Of a stretch of 64,000 nucleotides of DNA, positions 37,722-47,105 are shown piece by piece. Every line of letters starts with the position of its first letter. Position 1 is the stretch's first letter. Position numbers and translations under genes: made by a program. This DNA is from Roseiflexus sp. RS-1 (lineage in GTDB: Bacteria > Chloroflexota > Chloroflexia > Chloroflexales > Roseiflexaceae): the NCBI RefSeq assembly GCF_000016665.1, contig NC_009523.1:5517501-5581500 (forward strand), in the 5' to 3' direction. The notes under the pieces were generated by a model. That model had not been told where the DNA came from, did no database searches, and saw nothing but the letters and a program-made list of their open reading frames with translations.

Positions 37722-39302
37722 TTATTTCCTTACCCGTTCGTACACGGTGTACCGCCCGTCCTGCATGACTTCGCGGAAAGCGCCCGACGCGAGCGCCGTG
37801 TCATACAGGCGGTTGCCCGCCGCAAACCGCCCCACCACCAGGTAGGAAGGGTAGACCGCCGGCGGTTCATACGCAACCGGCGTGTCCTGCCCCAGCAGAC
37901 TGCGCCGGTTCAACTCGACGTGCGTCTGATCCGGCGGATAGTGGTACCGGCGGTCGAGCAGGAAGTGCAATTCGCTTTCGTAGGTTTCGATCAGGGCGTC
38001 AGGCGGCGTCTGCGTGTTCAGGAATGCAGCCACCCGAACGGCAGCGCGCTCATCGGCGGTGAAATGCTGCCAGTACGACAGCATCGTCAGCGGCGCTGTC
38101 GTCGCCGCCAGCAACATCGCCAGCCATGCCCCCGCGCTCCACTGCGTCAATCGTCGCGTCCTGAGCGGGGCAACCAGCCCCTCCACCACGAATGCCGGGC
38201 GAAATCCATTCGTCAGGTCGTGCACCAGCGCCGCAGTAAACATGCCCGCAACGAACGTCGCCGGGAAGAGGTACCGCGGCACGCCGACCGATAGCAGGGC
38301 AAACCAGGCGAACCAGCTGCCTGCCAGGGCGAGCAGTGCAGCGCGCAGTACGATCCGCGCGCCACGATCATCATCGCTTGCCGGATTGGTTGCTCGCACA
38401 TCCTTCAGGAGACGCCATGCGGCGTACCCCAACCCGATCAGCGTCGGAATCCCGCCGATCAGGATCATCTGGAGGGCGAACAACCGGTTCGATAGATTGG
38501 GCACGAACGCGGTCACGTCATAGATGCCGCTGACCGGCGTGCCGGGCAGGGTGCGCCCCGTAACCGGCAGCATTACAATCTGCAACACCCATGGACGCGC
38601 CAGGTACGCCAGCAGCGCCCCTCCCGCCACCAGTGCGGCTGCACGCCAGCGATGCATCAGCAGCGCCACGCCTGTCGCGCCCGCCATCGAGACGACCCAG
38701 AACGGCAATGTTTGCGCTTTGGCAAGCGACGCAAGCGCCCAGAGCAGCGCCGCCGGCGCGATCCAGAACGCTCGTCCGCGCACTGCCGCGTCCAGACAGA
38801 GATACCCGCCCATCAAGAAAAGGAGCATCGGCATCTCACCCAGCGCCTGCCTCCCGGTCAGAAGCGCATTCAACTGCGGATGCGCCGTGAGCAACAGGAG
38901 CGCGCCGGGCGTTCCCCACGCCACCCGCCGGTCGTAGAGCCGCGCAGCCAGAACGAACATCAGCGCCAGCGCCGCAGCCGCCGCTGCCAGGCTGACGAGT
39001 CGCCCCTGCCAGAGACCCACGCCAAAGACCTGAAAACTCAACGCGACCGGCAACGTTACCACCGGCGACGCTTCCAGCCCGCCGGGCGCAGGTTGACCGT
39101 CGAGCAAGCGACCATAGTGCCCGCGCTCAACGACATTGCGCGCCACCGAAAGCGTCCATCCCTCGTCCCACCAGAACTCAGGACCCTCCAGGTTCCAGAG
39201 ACCGATGAGCAATGTTGCGGCAGCGATCAGCAACGCTGCGCGAACAGTGGACAACGGGCGCCCAACAGCATCGGTTCGACCGGCAGAGGTGATGTGGTTC
39301 AT
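37722..39302 (-). CDS. GT-C membrane glycosyltransferase (ArnT/GT39-like)
   Basis: A 526-residue polytopic protein. Helix 1 is followed by EFWWDEGWTLSVARN, the first extracytoplasmic loop with the catalytic DE pair of GT39/GT83-type enzymes. QVFGVGLWQGRLVSL and GRQALGEMPMLLFLMGGYL follow, as in the PMT_2 family. About ten helices precede a soluble C-terminal domain (LLDRRYHYPPDQTHVELNRRS). It would transfer a sugar from a polyprenyl phosphate donor outside the membrane. It is set between the two paralogous GT4 genes with short gaps, so all three are probably one operon. Confidence 0.85.
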   Translation of the reverse strand: MNHITSAGRTDAVGRPLSTVRAALLIAAATLLIGLWNLEGPEFWWDEGWTLSVARNVVERGHYGRLLDGQPAPGGLEASPVVTLPVALSFQVFGVGLWQGRLVSLAAAAAALALMFVLAARLYDRRVAWGTPGALLLLTAHPQLNALLTGRQALGEMPMLLFLMGGYLCLDAAVRGRAFWIAPAALLWALASLAKAQTLPFWVVSMAGATGVALLMHRWRAAALVAGGALLAYLARPWVLQIVMLPVTGRTLPGTPVSGIYDVTAFVPNLSNRLFALQMILIGGIPTLIGLGYAAWRLLKDVRATNPASDDDRGARIVLRAALLALAGSWFAWFALLSVGVPRYLFPATFVAGMFTAALVHDLTNGFRPAFVVEGLVAPLRTRRLTQWSAGAWLAMLLAATTAPLTMLSYWQHFTADERAAVRVAAFLNTQTPPDALIETYESELHFLLDRRYHYPPDQTHVELNRRSLLGQDTPVAYEPPAVYPSYLVVGRFAAGNRLYDTALASGAFREVMQDGRYTVYERVRK

Positions 39303-39317
39303 CGGGAAGCCCTATCA

Positions 39318-40619
39318 TCAACCCGGCGATGGTTTGCCGACAATCTGTATCAGAAACCACTCCAGGCGACGAGTCTGTTCCTCACGCGACAATCCTGCCG
39401 CAACCGACGCTGGCAGGTCGGGAATACCACCACACTCCTTTGCATCCAGCCAGCGGATAAGTTGCCCGGCAATCTCATCAGGATCGGCGGAGACCATCCC
39501 CGCCTGGCGCTCACGGATCAGGTCAGCCGCAACGTTATCGGCGGGACCGATCCCCAGAATCGGGCGGCGCGCCCCCAGGTACTCGAAGAGTTTGCCGGTG
39601 TACACCCCGCGTTCACGCGGATCGTTCCAGAGGAGCAACAGCACCACATCGGCGGCGCGCTGGAGACCCAGCGCTTCCCGATATGGCACCGCATCTTTCA
39701 CCTCCAGCACATGGGCTACACCGTAATGCTGCGCCTCTGACATGATGGACACCATCCCCTGAACACCCCAGCCGTAGAACGTGACCCGCACCTGCCCGGC
39801 GCGTGATCCAAGGCGCTGCAATGCGGCGAAGAGCGGCGCGGCGCTCCGTTTGCCTGCATACACATTGCCGGTGTACACAATGCGCAGGAATCGATCCGGC
39901 TGCAACCGTTGTACAGGCGGGTAGTCGGCTGGATCGAAACCGTTCAGCACCACACATACCGGCATATCGTAGCGCAGGCGCAGCATTTGCGCCAGCGGCT
40001 CAGAGACAGTGACCAGACCCGCAGCAGTGCGCAGTGTCCGGCGCTCGATCCACGTTTCCAGCACCCGCCGCCACGTGGGAAAGGTATAGTAGTGATTATC
40101 CGTCCAGAGATCGCGCAACTCACCGACCCAGGGCACACCATGCCGCTGCCGCAGTGCAGCGGCAATCAGCAGCGATGTTGGAGGTCCGCTGCTGGCAACG
40201 ATTACATCTGGGCGCCACTCTTTCAATAAACGCTCTCCTTGTGCCCATCCAAATGGAAACCAGCCAATCGCATCATCAGGAAACGCCAGCAGGATACGAT
40301 AGATGTCCAGCAGCCGGATTGCCAGATGGTACGGGGATCGCAGTGGTTGCGCGCCGCCAACGAGACCGGCAACGCTGGCGCCTCGACCACGACAACGGGT
40401 GGCAAGCGTGTGGGGCCAGCTGATATCAAGCCAGCGCGTGGCAGAGATGCGCTCCTGCGGAAATTCAACGGGCAGATCGACCGGATATGGGAGCGGTCGA
40501 GCCGTTACGACCCGAACGTCGTGCCCGAACCGATGCAGGTATGTTGCCGTCTTTCCGGCGCGAACTGAAGCAATGATGTTGTACGGCGGAAAGAAATAGG
40601 AAAGAAACAGAATGCGCAC
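39318..40619 (-). CDS. glycosyltransferase family 4 (copy B of a paralogous pair)
   Basis: A 433-residue GT-B enzyme starting at GTG (RILFLSYFFPPYNIIASVRAGKT). VASSGPPTSLLIAAAL, ELRDLWTDNHYYTFP and GVYTGKLFEYLGARRPILGIGP match copy A almost residue for residue; the middle of the acceptor domain differs most. This suggests duplication followed by a change of acceptor. An AAAGG region lies just before the GTG. The frame is open upstream to 40676, but that extension overlaps no conserved sequence. Confidence 0.88.
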   Translation of the reverse strand: MRILFLSYFFPPYNIIASVRAGKTATYLHRFGHDVRVVTARPLPYPVDLPVEFPQERISATRWLDISWPHTLATRCRGRGASVAGLVGGAQPLRSPYHLAIRLLDIYRILLAFPDDAIGWFPFGWAQGERLLKEWRPDVIVASSGPPTSLLIAAALRQRHGVPWVGELRDLWTDNHYYTFPTWRRVLETWIERRTLRTAAGLVTVSEPLAQMLRLRYDMPVCVVLNGFDPADYPPVQRLQPDRFLRIVYTGNVYAGKRSAAPLFAALQRLGSRAGQVRVTFYGWGVQGMVSIMSEAQHYGVAHVLEVKDAVPYREALGLQRAADVVLLLLWNDPRERGVYTGKLFEYLGARRPILGIGPADNVAADLIRERQAGMVSADPDEIAGQLIRWLDAKECGGIPDLPASVAAGLSREEQTRRLEWFLIQIVGKPSPG

Positions 40620-40721
40620 TGCCTTTGCTCTTCCTGCTACGTCGTGCGGCGAGCGACAATCACATATGCGCCGCATGTCAACTCATCGCGGGTAATGGTC
40701 TTTGAATAAATAATCCGCCAT

Positions 40722-40776
40722 AGCCCGCGCAGGCGGGCTTCGCCCTGGCTAGCCGAGGGCTTCAGCCCCACGGCTA
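40722..40776. repeat. double-hairpin palindromic element
   Basis: Two adjacent palindromes: AGCCCGC / GCGGGCT (40722-40739, 4-base loop), and TAGCCG-A-GGGC / GCCC-CA-CGGCTA (40750-40776). They lie between the GT4 and methyltransferase genes. The form resembles dispersed REP-like elements; termination or mRNA protection is also possible. Confidence 0.7.
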
Positions 40777-40809
40777 GCGCGGTATAGTGGAATAAATTCT
40801 CAATCTCCA

Positions 40810-41553
40810 TTACCCGCGCGCGGCAAGTTCGGCTTCGATCTCCGGCGTCAGCAGATGTTCCCCTTCGCTCATGTGACAGTAGTGCCGGAGCACGTCGAAG
40901 TGCCTGGTGAACACCGCGAGATAATCACGAATGCGCCATTCGTTCAGCGGCACGCTGAAGGGCAGGCGTCGCTGCCGCAGATGATCCCACGGTTCGACCC
41001 CCGGCGGCACATGGCGGAGCGGCACTTCGGCGAAACTCAGGTTATGCCCGCCAGATGGCGCAGTGAAGACATGGATCGCCGCCCACACCACGCCACCAGG
41101 TTTCAGCACCCGCGCGACTTCCGCAACGACTGCCGGCACGTCAAGGAAGTGCTCAAATGCTGCCACCGACGTCACAAGATCGAAGGTCGCGTCCGGGAAC
41201 GGCAGGTGCCCGACATCGCCGCAGACCAGTGCATCGGGGCGCATTGCCGACGGCGGCAGGCGCAACCGGTCGGCATAGAGCGCACGCGCAACAGCGTAGG
41301 CGCGCCCTTGCCACGAATGTTCTGGGCGATTGACGAGATCGATGCCGATCACCCGATGCCCCTGTGCGCGCAGGATCGCGTACTGTGGACGCAGCCGACC
41401 ATTCGCCAGGTCGAGGATCGTCAGCGGATGCGAGAAATCCACCAGACCGGCGAGATCCGCACGTCGGCTCGCGTCCAGGTCCGCCTCGCCGCGCGAACGG
41501 TCGCCGCGCCAGACCTGCCATGCGTAGCGGGGATAGTCGAGGAATTGGGGCAT
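40810..41553 (-). CDS. class I SAM-dependent methyltransferase
   Basis: A 247-residue methyltransferase. TILDLANGRLRPQYAILRAQGHRVIGIDLVNRP covers motif I and the ribose-binding aspartate. VCGDVGHLPFPDATFDLVTSVAAFEHFLDVPA is the Methyltransf_11 core, followed by VLKPGGVVWAAIHVF. It probably methylates a sugar of the glycan, but the acceptor is not identifiable. It stands between two GT4 genes on the same strand, with a gap of about 190 bases on the upstream side before the hairpin element. Confidence 0.85.
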   Translation of the reverse strand: MPQFLDYPRYAWQVWRGDRSRGEADLDASRRADLAGLVDFSHPLTILDLANGRLRPQYAILRAQGHRVIGIDLVNRPEHSWQGRAYAVARALYADRLRLPPSAMRPDALVCGDVGHLPFPDATFDLVTSVAAFEHFLDVPAVVAEVARVLKPGGVVWAAIHVFTAPSGGHNLSFAEVPLRHVPPGVEPWDHLRQRRLPFSVPLNEWRIRDYLAVFTRHFDVLRHYCHMSEGEHLLTPEIEAELAARG

Positions 41554-41616
41554 AGCATTATTTACTCCGAAACAATCGCTGGGGCTTGATGATCGATGGC
41601 ATCAGCGCGTATTGCA

Positions 41617-42945
41617 CTACAATTTGTCTTTTGTCTCCACTTCAACCAGCGTATCGAACATCCGCGCCAGATCGCCGGTCAGACTACGTCGATCAAAGCG
41701 TTGCACACGCGGATCGACGCGGGTGGGCAGTTCATTGGAGCGCCAGCGCTCATGAAACCGCTCCAACGCACGACAGATGCCCTCAACATCATCTGGCGCA
41801 ACCACAATGCCGGCGTCGAGTTCCTCGATCAACTCTGCCGCCGCCGAGCGACCCGTTAGTGCCAGAACAGGTCGTCCGCTGGCAAGATATTCAAACAGTT
41901 TACTGGTGGTGACGCTGGCAGCGTTTGCAGATGTCACCAGCAACAGCACATCGGCGCTGAACTGCCGTTGAAGCGCTTCACGATGAGAAAGCGGACCTTC
42001 AACAGTCACGCATCCCTGACAACCGGTTCGGGTCAGCATATCGCGTTCTGATGCATTCAGGCGCCCGACGAAACACACGTCCAGGTCTGCCAGAATCGGT
42101 GATTGCTGCTGATGGAGACGATCCAGCGCTGCAAGAAATCCATTGATAGTTGTTTGACTTCGGCTGTACGCCAGCGAGCCGGTATGGATAATACGCAATC
42201 GCTCTCCCTTCACATACGATTGCAATCCGGCAATATCGGCGGAATCATACCCGTTGCTGATGACGGCAATTCTGCCTGCCGTCGCTGGATATCTGCGGCG
42301 GAGATCGTCGGCGATCACCCGATTGACGGTCACAATCCGATCCGCACTGAGCACGACAGCACGTTCAAGGGTGCGTTCGATGCGTAGACGCGCCGGTGAG
42401 GTGAACATAACTGGGTTTGGCGGCTCAAATGTCCATCCATCACGGAAATCGGCGACCCAGGGCAATCCCGACATCCGCTTCAGCGCCAGCGCTGCAAGAT
42501 GCGCCGAAGGCGGCGGCGAACTGCTGAAGATGACACCGAAAGCGCCGGAGCGCAAGAGCGCTCTGCCACGCAGGACTGCGCCAGGAACCCATCCAATATG
42601 GATGTCGGGGATCAAGACGTGTTCCAGCACGCGACTCAGACGACTGTCCGGCGTTATCATCGGCGACAATCGATCACCCAAATCTACGCTTCGTGCGCAA
42701 TAAACGCGGCGCGCGAGCCAGCGTCCCACATCGAGGATATCTGGAGCGCGAAAAATCAGACGGGCGTCATCATCGGCGCAGGCGCCGTAACTGGAAGTCG
42801 TCAGCACGACTGGACGATATCCGTACTGCGGTAGATAGCGGGCGAACGCTCCAAGCCGACGCGTACCTGGATTCTCGATTGGTGTGTAATAGTAACCAAC
42901 CATCAGAACCGAGCGTTCTGGACGATGCGTGCGCATTCCTGTCAT
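41617..42945 (-). CDS. glycosyltransferase family 4
   Basis: A 442-residue GT-B enzyme. SVLMVGYYYTPIENPGTRRLGAFARYLPQYG opens the acceptor domain and FSSSPPPSAHLAALAL marks it as a relative of the WbuB-like GT4 group. ISNGYDSADIAG and SVTTSKLFEYLASGRPVLALTG belong to the donor domain. The ATG at 42945 overlaps the TGA of the upstream GT2 by four bases and has a GAGGAAG box, so the pair is coupled. The frame is open 17 codons further upstream, but that start has less support. Confidence 0.88.
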   Translation of the reverse strand: MTGMRTHRPERSVLMVGYYYTPIENPGTRRLGAFARYLPQYGYRPVVLTTSSYGACADDDARLIFRAPDILDVGRWLARRVYCARSVDLGDRLSPMITPDSRLSRVLEHVLIPDIHIGWVPGAVLRGRALLRSGAFGVIFSSSPPPSAHLAALALKRMSGLPWVADFRDGWTFEPPNPVMFTSPARLRIERTLERAVVLSADRIVTVNRVIADDLRRRYPATAGRIAVISNGYDSADIAGLQSYVKGERLRIIHTGSLAYSRSQTTINGFLAALDRLHQQQSPILADLDVCFVGRLNASERDMLTRTGCQGCVTVEGPLSHREALQRQFSADVLLLVTSANAASVTTSKLFEYLASGRPVLALTGRSAAAELIEELDAGIVVAPDDVEGICRALERFHERWRSNELPTRVDPRVQRFDRRSLTGDLARMFDTLVEVETKDKL

Positions 42946-43937
42946 TGCTTCCTCTGCGCCTGCGTACCATCTGCGGAAGGGTCGCTCAAAATCCATTTCC
43001 AGAGATAGAGATAGGCGCGGGCATGCCCTTTGTATCCAAACAATCCTTCAGCGAGTAAGAACGTAATTCCTCGCATCAACCATCCAAACGAGGTCACAAT
43101 GCGCAGAACACGAGCGTCCTGGTCGGTAAGGTGATGATAGCGACGAAAGTAGCGCAGTGCACTGAAGTATTCGCTCTGTTTTGCCCAGACTTTGACTTTG
43201 CTGATCGATTGATCCCCGATATGCGTAATAGTCGCCTCTGCGACATACCCCACCTGCCAGCCATAACATGCCATGCGATGACACCATTCAATATCTTCGT
43301 AGTAGAAATCGACCGCTTCATCGAAAAGCCCGGTCTGCTCAAAAGCCGTCCGCCGCACCAGCATACATGCGCCGCTGATGCACGGCGCCAGACCACTCCG
43401 CCGACGCGCGACGCTCATCTGCTGATACAACAGCCATAGTCGTCCTATTGGAAAACCAGGATCAGCGATCGATTGCGTCAGGAGATACTCCCGAGGCGTC
43501 AGAACTGGACGTGCACAAACTGCCTGCACCCATCCATCGCGCCCGACTAGACGCGGACCTGCCATCCCATATGATGGAGTTTCGATCATGACGTTCAGTA
43601 GTGTTGTCAAAGCGCCGGGATGCACGAGCGTATCATTATTGAGCACCAGAACAAATACCCCGCTCGTCTGTCGAATGCCAAGATTGTAATTCCGGGAAAA
43701 TCCCTGGCGTGTCGGAGACTCGATAATCTTCACTGAAGGAAAGCGTTCACGCACCTGCGCCACGCATCCATCGCGTGACCGATTATCGACCAGAATGATT
43801 TCGTGCTCTGGGAGAGCGTCAACGAGCCGGGCGAGTGTCGCGAGATCCGGCGGATGAGCGAAAAGTGACTCCAGGCAACGCAGCGTATCGGCGCATCCGT
43901 CACTGTTAACGATGACGGTTGATAGGAGTGGTCTCAT
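42942..43937 (-). CDS. glycosyltransferase family 2 (rhamnosyltransferase-like)
   Basis: A 331-residue GT-A enzyme. STVIVNSDGCADTLRCLESLF opens the fold, ILVDNRSRDG is the nucleotide loop, FVLVLNNDTLVHPGAL holds the metal-binding DxD-like NND, and FDEAVDFYYEDIEWCHRM is the ED-containing acceptor region typical of rhamnosyl and related transferases. A C-terminal amphipathic segment may touch the membrane. The ATG at 43937 gives the canonical start; the frame is open to 44018. It is coupled by a 4-base overlap to the downstream GT4. Confidence 0.9.
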   Translation of the reverse strand: MRPLLSTVIVNSDGCADTLRCLESLFAHPPDLATLARLVDALPEHEIILVDNRSRDGCVAQVRERFPSVKIIESPTRQGFSRNYNLGIRQTSGVFVLVLNNDTLVHPGALTTLLNVMIETPSYGMAGPRLVGRDGWVQAVCARPVLTPREYLLTQSIADPGFPIGRLWLLYQQMSVARRRSGLAPCISGACMLVRRTAFEQTGLFDEAVDFYYEDIEWCHRMACYGWQVGYVAEATITHIGDQSISKVKVWAKQSEYFSALRYFRRYHHLTDQDARVLRIVTSFGWLMRGITFLLAEGLFGYKGHARAYLYLWKWILSDPSADGTQAQRKQ

Positions 43938-43956
43938 CGTGTACCGCCCATCATTC

Positions 43957-44040
43957 TCAGTCCGACGGATAGAGCACGCCGCGCACACCACGCCAGTAGA
44001 GCGCCAGCGCGTGATCAAGCAGCGTTTTTGCCAGACGCAT
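43957..44040 (-). other. short coding-like remnant
   Basis: Between the GT4 and GT2 genes the minus strand reads MRLAKTLLDHALALYWRGV and eight more residues to a TGA. The frame is also open upstream through the end of the GT4 gene in a second frame. It looks protein-like (an amphipathic helix) but is only 27 codons from its ATG. It could be the tail of a lost gene or a short peptide. Confidence 0.3.
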
Positions 44041-44072
44041 CGCAGGCGAACGTATCACCGCTGGCGAAATGG

Positions 44073-45185
44073 TCAGGGGGTCGGCGCACAGCAATTGTTC
44101 GTCAACACCTGTTCCCACCTTTCCACCATACGCTCGACGCTAAACTCTGTTCGTGCACGCTCATATGCAGCTGCACCACGTCGCCGCGCTTCTGGTCGAT
44201 TCGCCAACGCTTCGCCCAGAGCGCCCGCCAGAGAGCCGACATGATCTGCCTGCACTAACCAGCCATGAATCCCATCAGCAATCAGTTCGCTGTTGCCGTC
44301 AACCTCGGTCGCAACAATCGGGCATCCTGCGGCCATTGCTTCAAGCAGCGCATTGGGCGCTCCCTCGAAGCGCGATGGTTGAACATACACATCGAGCGCC
44401 CCCAACCATTGGGGGACATCTCTGCGATATCCAACCAGATGAACCCGTCTATCGATACCCAGGCATCGAGCCTGCCTGTGCAGATGCTCCCGCTCTTCCC
44501 CTGCGCCTGCCACGATGAGATGCACATTTACGAGTGGAAGTTGAGCCAGTGCATCGAGAAGCACATCGAACCCTTTTTGGTATGTCAACCGCCCGATGCT
44601 ACCAATAATCATGGCATCCTCCGGCACGCCAAATCGGGCGCAAAGCGCTGTGCGTGGTAGAGCACGTTCGTATGACGACACATCGACACCGTTCGGGATA
44701 TGGACAAGCCGGTCAGGAGGAGCGCCTTCTCCAGCGACCGCGAATGCAGCAACCCGACGACTGTTCAGGACGACTGCATCCACAAGAGGCATCGTCGCCC
44801 GCACGAGAAGCAACTGCCAGAGAGCATACTGCCGGTTGCGCGCTCGAATTGATGAAATGAGACGCGGTATATGCGCCAGGCGTGCTGTAATGCGCCCAAT
44901 GACATCGGACCAGAAGAGCATTGTTACTGCCGCATCGAAGCGCTCTCGCTGCATCCAGTGCACGATATCGACAATGCCATAGCCGCCTGCCAGACCTGCC
45001 TTGCCTGCAATTTTTACATCTGCGCCCGCTGCCCGCAGACTATCGAGCATAGGCGCATCGAAAGAGTCGTTGAGACAAAGCGTGGTAACTCGATGGCGGC
45101 GCCTGGTCAAACCCATCGTCAGTTGACAGAGAACGCGCTGCGTCCCATCGGATCGGAGGTGGTCGATGCAAAAAAGGACTTTCAT
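44073..45185 (-). CDS. glycosyltransferase family 4
   Basis: A 370-residue GT-B enzyme starting MKVLFCIDHLRSDGTQRVLCQL. HIPNGVDVSSYERA, GSIGRLTYQKGFDVLLDAL and the ExxxxxxxE donor region SRFEGAPNALLEAMAAGCPIVA with TEVDG are classic GT4 signs. It is followed by GWLVQADHVGSLAGAL. It would extend the glycan from a nucleotide sugar of unknown identity. Its start lies four bases after the stop of the second amidotransferase gene, so they share an operon. Confidence 0.9.
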   Translation of the reverse strand: MKVLFCIDHLRSDGTQRVLCQLTMGLTRRRHRVTTLCLNDSFDAPMLDSLRAAGADVKIAGKAGLAGGYGIVDIVHWMQRERFDAAVTMLFWSDVIGRITARLAHIPRLISSIRARNRQYALWQLLLVRATMPLVDAVVLNSRRVAAFAVAGEGAPPDRLVHIPNGVDVSSYERALPRTALCARFGVPEDAMIIGSIGRLTYQKGFDVLLDALAQLPLVNVHLIVAGAGEEREHLHRQARCLGIDRRVHLVGYRRDVPQWLGALDVYVQPSRFEGAPNALLEAMAAGCPIVATEVDGNSELIADGIHGWLVQADHVGSLAGALGEALANRPEARRRGAAAYERARTEFSVERMVERWEQVLTNNCCAPTP

Positions 45186-45189
45186 CGCT

Positions 45190-47094
45190 TTACAGATACG
45201 GTTTGTAACGCTCCCCCCACACTCCGAACAAGAGCAACGCCCACAGGCGCTTCCCGTGGTTGATCCGACCGCTGTCGTGCTCGGTCAGCAAGCGAGCAAT
45301 CGCCTCAGGACGGAACCATCTGTGCAGCACGGGATTGTCCAGCAGTCGTTCACGCGCCCATGCGCGCAACTCGCCGCGCAACCATTGCCCCACCGGGACG
45401 CTGAATCCCTGTTTGCCGCGCGCTGCAATAGCGGGCGGCAGCTTGTCGCCGAAAGCGGCTTTGAGCAACCATTTTGTTTGCCTGCCGCGCACCTTGAAGC
45501 GCTCCGGCAGCCGCGCCGTCCATTCGACCCACCAGTCATCAAGAAATGGTGCACGCACCTCAACGGCATGCGCCATGCTCATGCGGTCGGTCTTTGGTAG
45601 CAGATCGCCCGCCAGATAGGTGACATGATCGGCGTAGAGCGTCCGATCCAGGCGATTTGCAGCATGCGCCTCGTCGTAGGCAGTGGCGATGACATCTGCC
45701 GTATCGATATGCGCAAATGCATTGCGCCATTGGTCGGTATAGAGCGCCAGTTTTGCTTCGTGGCTGAAGTACGAACCCCAGCGCACCAGCGACGCTTTGG
45801 GGTTCGTCGCCGACCACTGCGCCAGGCGTTTCAGTCCGGTAATGGGGCTGCGATCCTCCGGTATCCACGCCGGATCGGGCAGTATGCCGACCGCTGCTGG
45901 CACGGCTCGCCGGGTGATCCACGCTGGCAGCGCTGCGTATGGTCGCAGCAACCCATCGAGCGCGTAGCGCTGATACCCCGCCAGCGTCTCATCGCCGCCA
46001 TCGCCGCACAGCGCCACAGTCACATGCTTCCGCGTCTGACGCGACAACTCAAACAATGGCAATGCCGCCGGGTCTGCCAGCGGTTCGTCACAGGCGTCGA
46101 TCACTGCTTCAATCGTTGCTGTCAGATCGGCGGGACGGAAGATGAACTCGTGATGGTCGGTCGCATACCGTTCAGCGACAGCGCGCGCGTACTGCGTCTC
46201 GGAGAAGCGCGGCTCACTGAAGCCTATCGAGAAGGTTTTGACCGGCGCGCTCGTCTGTTCTGCCATCAGCGCCACGATGATCGATGAGTCGATGCCGCCG
46301 CTCAGAAAGGCGCCCAGCGGCACCTCGGCGATCAGGCGCCGCGCAACCGCTTCGCGGAGCAGGATGCGCGCCTGCTCAACCACTTCGCCGTCGCTCAAAC
46401 GCAGTTTCGGCTCGAAGTCGAGTTGCCACCAGCGTTCGATGCGCGGCGGGTGATTGGCTTCAAAGACCAGTTTGTGCGCAGCCGGCAACTGAAAGATTCC
46501 GGCAAACATGGTCAGCGGGTCTGGCGTGTACTGGAGCGTCAGGTAGTGGTGCAGCGCCAGCGGCTCGACCCGTCGCTCGACCCAGGGCGCAGTCAGGATA
46601 CACTTCGCTTCCGATCCCCACAGCAACCCGTGCGCCGGATGATGCCACCAGTAGAGCGGTTTCTTCCCCATGCGGTCGCGCGCGAGCAGCAACCGTTGCC
46701 TGCGCCGATCCCATAGCGCAAATGCAAACATCCCATTGAAGCGCAGTAGCGCATCATCACCCCACTCTTCGTAGCCGTGAACGATAACTTCGGTATCGCT
46801 GGAGGTGGCGAAGCGATGCCCGCGCTGCTCCAGATCGCGGCGCAGTTCCTGAAAATTGAAGATTTCGCCATTGAACGTGACCAGCACCTGCCCATCTTCA
46901 CTGCTGATCGGTTGATCCCCGCCGCGCACATCGATGATTGCCAGGCGTCGCATCGCCATGCCGAACCCGCCATCGATATAGAACCCGTCGCTGTCGGGAC
47001 CGCGATGAATGATGCGCGCGTTCATGCGCCGCAGCAGGTCGGCATCGACCGGTTGGGCAAGATCGGGTGACGCTATGCCGCAGATGCCGCACAT
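45190..47094 (-). CDS. asparagine synthase-like glutamine amidotransferase (second copy)
   Basis: A 634-residue AsnB-type enzyme. Cys2 starts the glutaminase domain (MCGICGIASPDLAQ), with RRLAIIDVRGGDQP and FNGEIFNFQ. The synthetase domain has LGAFLSGGIDSSIIVALM and LCGDGGDETLAGYQRYA. Reaction and role are as proposed for the copy at 21-23 kb: amidation of a carboxylate, either free aspartate or a uronic acid in the glycan. The two copies are not close relatives, so one may be the housekeeping enzyme. The next gene downstream is a GT4, which favours a glycan role here. Confidence 0.9.
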   Translation of the reverse strand: MCGICGIASPDLAQPVDADLLRRMNARIIHRGPDSDGFYIDGGFGMAMRRLAIIDVRGGDQPISSEDGQVLVTFNGEIFNFQELRRDLEQRGHRFATSSDTEVIVHGYEEWGDDALLRFNGMFAFALWDRRRQRLLLARDRMGKKPLYWWHHPAHGLLWGSEAKCILTAPWVERRVEPLALHHYLTLQYTPDPLTMFAGIFQLPAAHKLVFEANHPPRIERWWQLDFEPKLRLSDGEVVEQARILLREAVARRLIAEVPLGAFLSGGIDSSIIVALMAEQTSAPVKTFSIGFSEPRFSETQYARAVAERYATDHHEFIFRPADLTATIEAVIDACDEPLADPAALPLFELSRQTRKHVTVALCGDGGDETLAGYQRYALDGLLRPYAALPAWITRRAVPAAVGILPDPAWIPEDRSPITGLKRLAQWSATNPKASLVRWGSYFSHEAKLALYTDQWRNAFAHIDTADVIATAYDEAHAANRLDRTLYADHVTYLAGDLLPKTDRMSMAHAVEVRAPFLDDWWVEWTARLPERFKVRGRQTKWLLKAAFGDKLPPAIAARGKQGFSVPVGQWLRGELRAWARERLLDNPVLHRWFRPEAIARLLTEHDSGRINHGKRLWALLLFGVWGERYKPYL

Positions 47095-47105
47095 ACCGCT
47101 GGCTC

